From Shinisaurus crocodilurus (Eukaryota; Chordata; Lepidosauria; Squamata; Shinisauridae): a DNA stretch of 64,000 bases. The position numbers and the translations under genes were made by a program. The number at the start of each line of letters is the position of its first letter. Positions within the stretch are counted from its first letter, which is position 1. Of this stretch, positions 31,992 through 43,070 are shown piece after piece. The notes under the pieces are model-generated. The model saw only the letters and a list, made by a program, of their open reading frames with translations, searched no databases and was not told where the DNA came from. The stretch is from NCBI GenBank assembly GCA_021292165.1, contig JAHFWL010000418.1, forward strand, positions 62,001-126,000, in the 5' to 3' direction.

Positions 31992-34410
31992 CAGGGCCAG
32001 TGCTACCATTAGGCGAACTAGGCAGCTGCCTAGGGCGCAGGGCTAAAGGGGGCGCCAAAACGCCTTGGGGGAAAAAACAGTCCACGGTGCGCCATATAAC
32101 CCCTTCCCGCCCTAAGCGCTCCCCTGTGCTTCGCGAGCTCGTGGCTTCCGCTTCTTCCTGCCGTGCCTGCCCTCCGCGCAGCTCGCCTTGGCTCTGCCCC
32201 CACTCACTTTGGCACTGCAGCCTCCACCTCCTCCCCGCTCCCCGGCTCCTCTCGGCGTCGCCCTCCTGCTGTGGAAGATGGTGCTGAGTGGCCAGGTCAG
32301 TCAGTGTGCATGGAAGGGGGTGACGGTGAGGCGTTGAACCTTGACTCTAGCCGTTGGGGGGCTGCAGAGGGAGTGGGGTGGGAAGATGGCTTAACCCTGG
32401 GGTGGTCAAAGGGTGGGGGGGAGGAGGAGGAGGCATAGCTGGTTGCGAGGCAAGGGGGGTGTTGGAGGACGGTAGCGCATCCTCACGGGAAGGCAGTGCT
32501 TGGAGTGTTTGTATGTGTAGACAGTGGGGGCAAGAAGTAGTCGTGATTTCCGCCGCCCTCCCCACGTCAAGTTGGGATGTTGCAAGGAAGAGGGTGGGTG
32601 CCCGCTGGAGGGCAGTGCTTGAGGGTGGGGAGAGGAGGAGGAGGGGATCCCCCATGTCAATTTGGGATCTTGCAGGAAAGAGGGTGGGCGCCAGCCAAGG
32701 AGATGCGGTTTGGAAAAAGTGGTGCTTGCAGGGAGGGTGATGATTTGGGCAGATGTCCCTATAGGGCAGCCTTTACCTAAGCTAGCACCCTCCAATGGCC
32801 ATGCTGGTTGGGAATTATGGGAGTTGCAGTCTACCACATCTGGAGGGTGCTGATTTGTGGAAGGCTGCCCTATATGGTAGAAGAGATGGGGAATAAAGTT
32901 GCCTAAGGGGAGAGCGGGTCCAGAGGTTCAAGGGAAGGATGTGGCTCACGCTGGCTCAGCTTGTCTGAGCGTGGAAAGGTAAGCAGGGTCAGGCCTGGTG
33001 ATCACTTGGATGGGAGACCCCTCCTCTAGTTTCCTGCATTGAGCAGGGGGTTGGACTCGATGGCCTTGTAGGCCCCTTCCAACTCTATGATCTATGAATC
33101 TATGGTTGCAAAGAGTGGTTGTTGTTGTTGGTAAAGTCATATTAATAGAAATAATTTACAAAAAGCAGCTTTCTAAGGCAAGGGAATGTTTTGCCATGCA
33201 TTCATACAGTGCCAGGTGGAAAATTTCTGCAGTGAATTGAAACCTACCTATGAAGAGGTGACTGGAGAAGGTGTCTGTGTGTGTGTGAGAGAGCAGGGAG
33301 TTGTTTAGGATTTTTTGCTGTGGATATTGTGACTGGTTGAGCATTCCTCTGCGAGTGCTATTTATTTCAGCCCTATCCTATGTTGTCTAGATAAAACTCT
33401 GCTTCCTTTTAACAGCCACACTGCTTTCATTTTTGCAGTCTCAAGAGTGTATTCTTCATAACATACATGGCTTTGTGGTCTCTGTTCATTCCCTTTCTTT
33501 TAAGGAATGCCCAGAAAATCTGGGACAAAATTGCAGGAGGTGTAAGTGCCTCAACAGCATTTTTTTCTCCTGAGAAAGGAGTGAAGAAGGAACAAATTCT
33601 CAATTCTTATTCTGGAGAACTAGGGGATTCAGAAAGAACCATGTACCTGAAAGAAAACAAGTGCTATCGAAATTGTCAAGACAAACCTAGACATTTTCTC
33701 AAGTATATGAGTTGCTAAGGTAGGGGTGGGCAGAAGGTACATAGGTATCTACTAGTAGATTACTGGGTTTTTGCAATAGATCACTGGATGGCCAGGCCAG
33801 CAAGATTTTGATTGCCAGTAGCAAAACTAAAGGCTCTCTAACACTCAGGCTGTTGGAATCCTTGATCTGTAGTAATTCACATGCAGATTTGTACTTCCAT
33901 ATGCAGGCTATTCCTTTGTGTGCTACAGTGAGGAGTTGCAGATACAGTAGGTAACTTGCTCTGCCCCCTAGATATAATTTTGCATCTAGCTCCACCCAAC
34001 CAACCATTATCTTGAACTTGACTAAAGTGTCACACATGGCAGGGTACACCTTCAATCTGATTTCCTAGACTGGGTGGGAAGGAGGTAGGTGTTGCATCTT
34101 CTTTAGACATTAAAGAAATGGTTTGCCAGTTTGCCAAGAAAAAGGCAAGGAAAATGAAGTTTTAAACATTAAATGTAGTTTCTGTCACACTTCACCAGGA
34201 ATTTTTCTATATAGCAAATTGGTACTACACCATCATGTATTTTATGTATGTTTGTCAATGTTTATGGGAATACATTTTTTATGTTTTGCCAATTGACTTT
34301 TATTTCATAAAGGGCATAGGGCTGGAGGGAGGAAGGGCTCAAGTGGGAAGGGGGGGGGCGCAAAATATCTGATCTTGCCTAGGGCACCAAACTGCCTTGC
34401 ACCGGCCCTG
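31992..34410. mobile_element. 2.4-kb hAT element with CpG-rich cargo, gene B intron 5
   Basis: The left end is cagggccagtgc and the right end, complemented, cagggccggtgc. A perfect 8-bp duplication, tgaggagg, lies at 31,984-31,991 and 34,411-34,418. Gene C shows the empty site ('gtgtgaggaggacagg'). No transposase frame was recognised. The left part (about 32,100-32,900) is GC- and CpG-rich and looks unlike its surroundings. A 5S-like SINE lies inside (32,947-33,105). The AT-rich right part includes a modest open frame at 33,467-33,718. Confidence 0.9.
32947..33105 (+). repeat. 5S-rRNA-derived SINE with CR1-like tail (copy 1)
   Basis: The head matches the 5S rRNA internal promoter region: 'aagcagggtcaggcctggtg' and 'cacttggatgggagacc' (5S: AAGCAGGGTCGGGCCTGG, ACTTGGATGGGAGACC). 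The tail 'gcagggggttggactcgatg' and 'ccccttccaactctatgatc' is CR1 3' end. This is the least diverged copy in the window. It lies inside the hAT element. Confidence 0.85.
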
Positions 34411-35381
34411 TGAGGAGGACAGGCTGAACCAACACCAGGACACTAACTATATCATGGTAGATCAGCGAACAGCAAGAGCAGGCGGGGTGTGCTCCGGAGC
34501 ACCCACCCCGAGCAAGTGAGCTCCCCACTCACTTTACATCCCTAAGAGCCACCACCAGGATACTAAGTATCATGGTGGATCCTCTCGCCTCCGTTCCCTG
34601 CCCCCTGGGATGCCCACAAACCTCCAGTTGAGCTCAGTCTTCCTGGTGGACCTGGCCTCCTCCCCTCCTTGCCCCCTGGAATGCCTACTTCACCCCTTCT
34701 CTCTCTAAGGTCTGTCTTCTGACCTCGAAGCTGCAGCCACACTGATCTTTCCATGCGGGCTGGGAGGGAGGATGCAGGGCGCTCTGACCTTGGAGCACTT
34801 TTCTGAGGTCGGAGCTGGGACTCTGACCTCTCCTAGGGCGGTCTAGAATCCATCTAGTGGCCACAGGATTGCACCCAAATGGTGTAATGTCAGTTTGATT
34901 ACTCTGTTTAAAGTTCAGCAACTTATCTAATGAGACCACTGTCAGGAAAGGTACAAAACATCTTTCGTTAACATGACAACCCCCAAGACCAGATTTATGT
35001 TCAATATTGCACAAGGAGGAAAGTCCCCAATTCTGTAACTAGAAATGAAACCCAGGCGAGGGGAAGAGCTGAACGACAATCTAGAAACTGCAGCTCCTTC
35101 TGAACGAGGAAATACATAAAGAGATCACGATCTGCCCTTTTCATCAGATTATGAACAGTACAAATGGAAATGAGTTCATGCAGATTGCTTCTGGAAATTG
35201 AGAATGCTTTACCAAAAAGTAAACCACAGAGGTATGCAATTCAAAATGAAATGTTTTACTGAAAATATTACTAGGAGAAATGGTGGACTCCTCTCCTTGT
35301 TGCTGACATTCCCATTGTTCCCACTCTACTCTTGCCCCAGTACGTTGTGCACTTTCCTATGTCTCTCAAGGCCTGAGCTAC

Positions 35382-35508
35382 CTGCCCAGTTAGAAATTGT
35401 CCCTTCCGGACAACGATCACATCTGTAGCAGCAAACCGGCTTCCCCTCTGGAACTTTTCTCCTGTGTCCCGGAGTGCACCTCTCCACACACCTCGCAAAG
35501 GGTGTCTT
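35382..35508 (-). pseudogene. V2R gene B exon 5 (open)
   Basis: 127 bp, [14 protein letters not shown] to ISNWA, where A and C have ISNWT. The change removes the N-x-T glycosylation motif (NWT to NWA). Splice sites intact. Confidence 0.87.
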
Positions 35509-37353
35509 CTAAAAGGGAAAAGATGAACAGGTGAGGATATCTGGAGCTACTCAACAGAGTTCCCCCTTACATGATGAATAGGATCACCATTTTAGGAGGG
35601 CCAAATTTCTTCCGAGTGCCTGCAGGTTACTTACAACCATCATGAAAGATTCTCATATGAAAGACAAAAAGTGTAATGCTGTAATCTTTTGTATCCTGAT
35701 GACATGAAGGGCACAGACTCCTATTGGGAATCCCCTCCCTGCCATATGACATCAGAAAATCTTCACAGCACACATCCCCCCTCCATACAGAGCGGGGTAC
35801 GAACCTCCGTACCCGTCTCTGCATGGAGAAAGTGACCTGGTCCTGCAACCTCGTCTGTGTTGGGGCCTCCTTCCCTCCATGTTCATGTCCCAATCTGGGT
35901 GTGAGGCTGATTTAAAATAAAAGCTGACGCAGAAACTGGGACTGTGGAAGCTGCCTTCTACTGAGTCAGACCCTCGGTCCACCTAGGGATGAATAAGGAA
36001 TGTGTTTCTGTTCATTTTTTATTAGGATTATCCCATCTGCACTTCACAGAGTGAATACTTACTCGGATGCAATATGTGGTCAGATTCTATAGATGTCCAC
36101 GTTTGCAATGTGATTCGTGGACAAAAATAATAAATGTATTTGACAGTATGAGTATGTTTGAAAAATGCAGATGAAAATGCATAGTGTAGGAAAACAAGCA
36201 CAAACATACTTTATTTAATGGGAGAAGAATGCATACCTTGGAAAGATGCACACAATTGATGTGTACATTTGGAAAAAGATGCATGAAAATATGGACGTAT
36301 GATAAAACGGGCTTTGAGAATGAATCTGGAGAACGTTGATGAGCTCAGGTTTTGCTGATTCACGCATTCCATGGTCTATCTACCCAGTATTGTCTGCAGT
36401 GATTGGCAGGACCTCTCCAGAGTTTCAGGCAAGGACCTTTTAACATGCTTACATGGAGATGCCAGGAAACAAATCTGGGACATCTCCATGCAAAGATTAT
36501 ATTTTAGAAGTGGACAATACCACCCCCCCCCCCGAGACACACACACTAGGGATGTGCTAAAAAAAAGTCAACACGGTTTTTGCCTCAAGCCAGCTCTGTT
36601 CGTGTTTCACTCACCCTGAAAATGGTTTTTATCGAGACTACTTCCTGGTCCTTCCCCGACTCCCAGACTCATCTGCATTACAAGCGAGCCAGAGAGGCTG
36701 CTCTCAGCCTGATTGGATTAACAAATTATCTGATGTTTATTGTTTCTTTCTATTGTGACTGACTTATGCTTTTACAATATAATTGCCTTAGTGTTCTTGT
36801 AAAGCTGTATTTTTCCGCCAACTTCCATGATTAACATTTCTGTGAGTAACCTGAAATTAGCATTTCAATCCTTGTGTTACATTCCTTTGTGTGAGATAGA
36901 ACTTCTTGCATACAGAGTTAGGACAGGAACTTAGCATATAAATCATAGGATTACATTCAAGCAGACAGGTTATGTGTTTATATAATATAGAAATCATATA
37001 TTAAATTATATTTTACCACACAAACTCTAAGTTTATTAAAAAATCCTCTGTAAAAAAGGTATGCAGCTCACAAGAATTACATTATTATGTCTAATCTGTA
37101 ACAAAAGGATGAGAGCTCTCTCGAGCAAAGGATCTATCTTGATCGCATCTCAATTGGGTTCGCATGTCAGGTCCGTGGAGGGGGGAGAAGGAAAATCGAC
37201 CTAGCTCGAAGAATTCATGAGCCTTAACACACACACACACACACACACACACTTGATCCAATAGGCCTTTGGTCTAGAAAGCAACTTCTCTTGGAGAGAA
37301 TTGTAGCATGGTTTAGTTTCCCCATGACCCCAGGACATTCACTTCAGCCCCAC
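35509..37353 (-). other. V2R gene B intron 4
   Basis: About 1.8 kb. The part 36,541-37,226 is a block shared with gene C but absent from A. It ends in an (AC)n run at about 37,227-37,254. No genes. Confidence 0.75.
36541..37254. repeat. About 690-bp insertion shared by B and C, plus (AC)n
   Basis: In gene A 'acacacacagacttgatcc' is continuous. In B and C the block starting 'cactagggatgtgctaaa' and ending at an (AC)n run splits that sequence. No TIR or reading frame was recognised. Its presence in B and C only groups these two copies. Confidence 0.7.
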
Positions 37354-37563
37354 CTCTGTAGCCCAGACAATTGCATCTGAGTGAATGGTGACATCTTGGC
37401 CTGGGGGAGCCCCTGAATCCACTCCTCCAACTTTCACAGGATAAAAGGATCCATTTGGGGAAAAGATCCAGTTCAGGATATCATATCTCTTCTCCGGTTC
37501 TGTGAAAGAGACTTCAACTCCAGCGCTGTTGTTAAACCGGACGTTTCTCAAAGAGGCAAGAAT
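37354..37563 (-). pseudogene. V2R gene B exon 4 (open)
   Basis: Encodes the same 70 residues as gene A and gene C ([15 protein letters not shown] to IVWATE). Acceptor and donor are intact. The identity across all three copies stands out against more variable exons. Confidence 0.9.
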
Positions 37564-38069
37564 CTGAAATGGAAAAGGGACTTAGAAGATGGTGGAATTG
37601 TCACTGAGATCCTACATCTTCTAACATACTGTGACTGTTACCAAGTTAGAAGTCTGCTCTTTCCTGCACTCCATTAGCAGCCAAGGGACCAACAACTGAG
37701 GGTCTCCCGCTCTTTGGCAAGGAGGAATATGGGGCAGGGGGAGATGCCTGCTGTTTTCCTCTGAGGCTTGGGGGCTGGAGAACAATATTGTTCTGTAGAC
37801 TACAACTACGCATTTTGGGTGGGGGCTTGCCTGACTACACCCTCTTCAATATCCACAGATGTAAAGATACAATGATTAAAAGTACTATGCATCTCCTACA
37901 CTGCTAATTCATTTTTCAATGCTCTTTAAGGGAAATGAGGGCCATGGAAGAATATCCACAGGGAATGGCTTTCTTTGGATGTTTACACTGACTGACATTC
38001 CTTCTCCAAGGTTCACCCTTTGCTTCCTGGATCGCACCATTCATTCCCAAATCAGAAGGAGCACATTAC
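37564..38069 (-). other. V2R gene B intron 3
   Basis: 506 bp, nearly identical to C and similar to A. Nothing else was seen in it. Confidence 0.8.
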
Positions 38070-38897
38070 CTGCCACGGTTGAATATTCCGAAGCCTCTTG
38101 CCTTTCCCCATCACTCCAGGTTTGGCTCCAGATACAGCGTGTAGTGCGTGTCCCACAGAATAAACATTGTTATAGATGTTGTAGCTGTGGCTGGACATGC
38201 TCATATCGAACATGGAGTCTTCTAGCTTCTCTTTCCCAGTACATTTGCTCCATCCCCTTCGAGGGGTTTGTCCTGATTTCAGAAACTGACAGAGAAATGC
38301 CGTCACCCCACCAGTAACGGAGAAAGATGTCTCCATGTGGTCGGAGGGGATCTAAAGCCTGGAGAAAATGCTTGAATTCTGGCACTTCCCTTTTGTGGAC
38401 TTGGAAGTGCAAAGCACCATGGATGGGTTTAGATGCCCCATGGCCATAGGGGATTCTGTTGCATCAGTGCCCCAATGGGATGTCAGGATCCAAACCTTCC
38501 TAAATGGGGTCTTTGTCTTTTCTTCATAATCAATCAATATTAGTGCTAATTCTTGTACAAAAGCAAAGTCCCCAAAGACAATAATCACGTGGGGCTCTAA
38601 CCAAGAACTAGGAATAGAGCCAGTGTGCTTTTGAAACTGGGAGACAAGGCCTGTTGACCTGAACATTTCTGTGAAGGCCACACAGATGTCCTTCTGTTGG
38701 AGCATTGGGGTCAGTGTCTGGATGAAAGATTCACCACTCTCATCTCTGTGAGCAAAGAGCCCAATCCAGTTCCAGTGGAAATGCAAGAGCAGCCAGACTA
38801 AGCCCACACACTGAGGAACTTCATCAGGATCAATCCGGTAGAAGGAAGGAAATTCCATTTTCTCTCCCTGAACATGGTCAGACAAACCATACCCGAG
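38070..38897 (-). pseudogene. V2R gene B exon 3, -1 and +1 frameshifts
   Basis: Starts LGYGLSDHVQ after cttcag and ends NIQPWQ. Relative to C, 'gatgggttttagatg' has one t fewer at about 38,430 and 'gtcacccaccag' has one c more at about 38,308. Total length therefore stays 828 bp. The shifted stretch between them ends in a stop at 38,352-38,354. Confidence 0.9.
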
Positions 38898-39556
38898 CTG
38901 AAGGAAGGAATTTCCTGTCAGTTTGGTGCAGAAGAATTTGGAGCACTTCAAAGGTTAACACATTTTCCTGACATAAGCTACCTAGGACTATGTGAGGAGC
39001 CACTGAGGCTCACCATACAATCTCTCAGGTTTCCCTGGTTGCCCATCAAGGGTAGCAGGTAACAGGAAGGGCTGGATAAAGAGTAGGAAAGGGAATCAGG
39101 AGAAGGTCTCTTTAGATGCTCCAAAATCTCTGAGGGAGAAGGAGGAAGTGGGGCTAGCAGAAGCACAGGAGAAAGCACAAAGGGAGCAGAAAGACAAAGC
39201 AAGAGCAAAGAAGCTCAGGAGGAGTGGCTGGAAGTCACACCTTACAAAGACCAGAAAGTACAAGAGGGGTAGCATGAATGGAAAGGGACCAGGAAGCTTC
39301 TTAGAAGGCCAAGGACCAGAATCAGAGGACTGTCTGAAAAGGGACCTTCCAGTACAGGCAGCAGCAGACAGGAAAGTGCAAGACCAAGAGGACAAGGAAA
39401 GACTTCCCCTCTTCCACAGCAAACCCAGTCCCTGATCATCCTGACCCCACAACTACTTACCGACAGAGTGCACCATTAAGTAAGCACTCATTCTATCCTG
39501 CAGATACTTACCTGTGTTGATGCACTGGCATCCACCTTGGTCCTGCAGCTACTTAC

Positions 39557-39813
39557 CAGTATTGGATTGCAAGTAACTTGGTCTGAGAGCATTTTGCAAG
39601 ACAAGCAAAAAAATTAATTTTTTTTTACTTTGCTAAATGAGCAAGGTCTTGCACGACAAGTCGTAGGGATATAACCACTCACTTCGAACGGGCGTAGTGG
39701 GCCGAAATTGGCCCTGCTCATGCCCGCCAGAGACTCACTTTGATATAAGAGTGTTTTGGATTATAAACACGGCTCCGGAACGAATTATGCTTGCAATCCA
39801 AGGTATTACTGTA
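39557..39813. mobile_element. Mariner/Tigger-like MITE (gene B intron 2)
   Basis: The left end cagtattggattgcaag and the right end, complemented, cagtaataccttggattgca form inverted repeats of about 20 bp ending at TA. About 257 bp, no coding capacity. The same insertion is in C (61,791-62,047) and not in A. Confidence 0.75.
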
Positions 39814-41020
39814 CTGCTACAGCAATTGTCCACTTTCCACCATTTTCCCACTTGCACAAAATGAGCAGCGGACACAAACATGAACCATCCAACTGCTGCC
39901 ATCCAGAATGGAGACAACACACCCACTCCATGGGCAGATCTGTTTTCGTGAGATTGGTCTTTAATCTCTTACGAAAGAACTCTCTTTTGAATGACCAGTA
40001 CTGACTCCATTTTGAGACAAAGCTCAGCAAAGGTGGGAGAAAGGCACAGGAATGGGGTGGTTGAGAGCAGTCATGTAAGACTAGATCAACCAATTCAGTT
40101 TCTAATGGACTTCCTAAAATGCATTCCCCAGAGGGAAAGGTGGGGGTAAAACTGAGCAGAACATGAATGTGCTGGATAGCAAGAGTGATCTTTGGGAAGG
40201 CAGGGCACCTGGTCAACCAGCTGTAATGTGCTCCTATGTTGCACTCCAGCCTTGACACCTGTCCTTAAGGTCATCCTTTGTTAACAGGATGGAGATACTC
40301 AGAAGGACCCAGTAACTAAGACCTTTGTTCACTTCCAGCAAGTACAGCCATCATCACCAAGTACCCTCTGTTGTTACGTAGGATGAAAGGCCAGCTCAGC
40401 ACCCAAAGCCCCTCCTTGTCCCCCACCCACCCCTCTTCCCTGAGGCATGGGGCCATGCTGCTGAAATCAATCAGAGCTCTCCTACCAGAGGAAAGGCTCC
40501 AGGCTGACATCACTTTTTAAAAAATCGCTAGGCTCCTTGCTTGCCAGAGAAAGGTGCCCTCACTGGGTGCCCTACCTCCCATAGCCACAGCTGCCTGTTT
40601 TCCTTCCTCTTCACCTGAGACCAGGAGTTGCAAAGATCACTAGATCCTTGTGCACAGGAAAGGACTTCATCCCAGCGAAAGGTATCTTGCTCTTAGAGGT
40701 TCTTAGTACAAGCTGTAGCCTCCACTGCTCCCTCTTTCCCATTTGTGTGTGTGTGTGTATATGTGTGTATGCTTCAAGCCTGGGGAAGACTCCTCCCACA
40801 ATCTGGAAAACTCCTTTTAGGCCTGGAGCCCAGCTTTGCCAGGAATGCAGCTGATTTCCCCATCTAGGCATAGCTTCGTGAAGGCTGGAACATCCCCAGT
40901 TGGTATAAGTGTTAACAAAGACATTTGCTCAGCTAATTCCTCAAAAACTAACTCTTGCATTTGAATCTCTGTAAACCTAAATACAAGTGCCATTCTGGTA
41001 TTATCCTCTTCAACAGGCCT

Positions 41021-41178
41021 GTGGTTTACGCTGGCTCAGCTTGTCTGAGCGTGGAAAGCTAAGCAGGGTCAAGCCTGGTTATTACTTGGATGGGAAACCC
41101 CTCTTCTAGTTTCCTGCATTGTGCAGGGGGTTGGACTCGATAGCCTTGTAGGCTCCTTCCAACTCTATGATCTATGAA
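41021..41178 (+). repeat. 5S-rRNA-derived SINE with CR1-like tail (copy 2)
   Basis: Head 'gaaagctaagcagggtcaag' and 'ttacttggatgggaaacc' is 5S-like. Tail 'gcagggggttggactcgata' is CR1-like. It lies in intron 2 of gene B and has an orthologous copy in C at 63,255-63,413. Confidence 0.85.
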
Positions 41179-41252
41179 ACAGCGTCTGAGGGTGGATCTC
41201 TTTGGGTGGGAATTGCCTTCTTAACCATAGACACTCTGTGTGCCACTCTTTA

Positions 41253-41615
41253 ATGCAGTGGTTCTCAACCTTTTTTGCCCCATGCACCCTTTTCACCATA
41301 TGTCTGAATGTCCTTCCCTCCTTTCCAAGATTGTCTGATTCAAAAGTTGCATTCCAGATAATATGCATATAATATAGAATAACTATAAATGGAATATTTC
41401 CGCAGATAACAAGTGAAATATTTATCTTTATTTTTAATTTAATCTGTGCCATACAAGAAAGTGTGATGTCCTGTAGATTATGTACAATCCGTACAATTGT
41501 ACTTTGTAGAAAGATCAGTGTTCCAACAATTTGAGTCTGTGGTCCCAATTCCCCCCCGAAACCCTAAAATTCCTCCCCTGGGGGGGAATTCCCCCCGGGT
41601 TGAGAACCCCTGATC
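41253..41615. mobile_element. hAT-like element (Charlie-type ends)
   Basis: Left end cagtggttctcaacc and right end ggttgagaacccctg are inverted repeats of the Charlie/OposCharlie type. About 360 bp, non-autonomous. The 8-bp flanks (ctttaatg, atctaaag) do not match, so the target duplication has decayed or a rearrangement occurred. Copied in C at 63,488-63,850. Confidence 0.75.
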
Positions 41616-41761
41616 TAAAGGTTCCTTATAAGCAGCGGTGTGGGTCTCATTAGAATGTGTGAGTTTGTACATGGGTGTAATGAAAGCACAACATGTAACA
41701 CATTTTAGTGTTCCTGAGCTCTGCAGCTCCCCCATATCCATCCCCAGATGAAGCCCCTTAC

Positions 41762-42053
41762 CTGTGGGATCTTGTAGATGCCCATTACAGTTGCAATCTC
41801 CCAGGAGGATTTGGAGTTGAGACCCCCAATAACGGAGAGCAGTTTATCCTGTGTATCACACTTATAATTGGGGACCATTCGCCCCTGAGTGGAAAGTAGA
41901 GAGAGGCTGTTCAAATGCATGAATCTGACAAGATCCCTGTGCTGATAGATGCGGAAGCCGAGCATTGTGTTGGGAAGGAGAGTCGGATCCTTGTTGATCT
42001 CAGTGATGGCAAACGCCAAGGCCAGGAAGTGCTGGTAGTTCTTGACTATTGTG
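41762..42053 (-). pseudogene. V2R gene B exon 2 (open)
   Basis: Reads [33 protein letters not shown] and ends GIYKIPQ with donor gtaagg. 292 bp, undamaged, the same length as in gene A. Confidence 0.88.
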
Positions 42054-42867
42054 CTGTAATGGTGAGAATGAGATTGGGAGGTGGGTGAGGATCCCAACGG
42101 AACTTCTGAGAATCGGAGGCTTAAAATGTCCATCTGGTTGAACCCTCTTGGAGCAAAGAAACACTTTTAGACCAAAAACATCTACACAAAGTATATGTAG
42201 ACACGTTCAGATTGTTCTATTGACACAAGAAGACACGAAGTATTGGTAGCTGCCTTTCATGAGAACATCTGAAGATACCTGCTGGATCAGAGCTGTTATT
42301 CAGCACATTTGGAATTCATTCATTTATTATCTGTTTTAATTAGTTATGTTCCACCTTTCAGAATGCAAATGTCACCAAGGTGACTTACAAGTAAAACCAA
42401 CATGAAAGAATAAAATCACAATGAGGCAATATGTTTTTTAGAAATAAACGCAGGCCAGGATCTTTCCTACAGGGCAGCTGTACAAGATTTAAAAATGGAT
42501 AATCACTCTTGATAGAACCACCCTCCTCCATAAATTTATCAAAGAAGAATATAGTGAAAAGAACTTTTTGAGAGCCCTGCTGGGTCAGACCACGATGGTT
42601 CCATCTAGCTCAGCATCCTGTTTCCATCTGTGCTCAGCCAAGACACTTCCTGGGAGTTCAGCAAGAAGGAAATGAAGGCAACAGCCCTCCTTTCTCCTTC
42701 TCCCCCCATTTAACAACTTCTGTTCAGTGGTAGACTACCTCCCATAATTAAATCTCTATTTAGCGCTCAGGTACTTTCTAATCCTTGATCATGGCCCTCA
42801 CCATATCTCAAAAATCTCTGTGTAGTGAAGCAAAATAGTTCACATGTGCTTCAGAATTATTGAGGGA

Positions 42868-43070
42868 AAGGAACATAGCTCAGTGGTAGAGCCCCAGTTT
42901 CGCATGCAGTAGGTCCCGGGTTCAATCCACCACATCTCCAGGTAGTCTGGGAAAGACCCTCTTTGAAACCCCGGAGAGCTGTTGCCAATCACTGCAAGCA
43001 ATTTTGGACTAATCGCACCAAAGCTCTGACATGGTAAAAGGCAGCTTCTGATTTAAATCAGACCTTTACC
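42868..43070 (+). repeat. tRNA-derived SINE
   Basis: The head 'catagctcagtggtagagcc' is a tRNA A-box arm and 'gggttcaatcc' a B box. The body contains 'agagctgttgccaatcactg'. Homologous to the degraded copy at 24,565 in gene A. Confidence 0.75.

Larger units (their letters stand above)
31692..35381 (-). other. V2R gene B intron 5 with hAT insertion
   Basis: About 3.7 kb, against 1.1-1.2 kb in A and C. The difference is the hAT element at 31,992-34,410. The remainder is homologous to the A and C introns. Confidence 0.85.
38898..41761 (-). other. V2R gene B intron 2
   Basis: About 2.9 kb. It contains the recurring plus-strand open frame (39,148-39,435), the mariner-like MITE (39,557-39,813), a 5S-derived SINE (41,021-41,178) and a hAT-like element (41,253-41,615). 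Confidence 0.75.

Noticed and set aside
32947..33105. A 5S rRNA gene
   Set aside because: Only the internal promoter part matches 5S; the 5' and 3' ends diverge and a CR1 tail follows.
33467..33718. Transposase or captured gene in the hAT element
   Set aside because: The 83-residue frame shows no hAT catalytic motif or other family match that I can recognise; too weak to call.
42868..42930. A tRNA gene
   Set aside because: A and B boxes are present but no complete cloverleaf can be drawn, and the same unit recurs as a SINE body.
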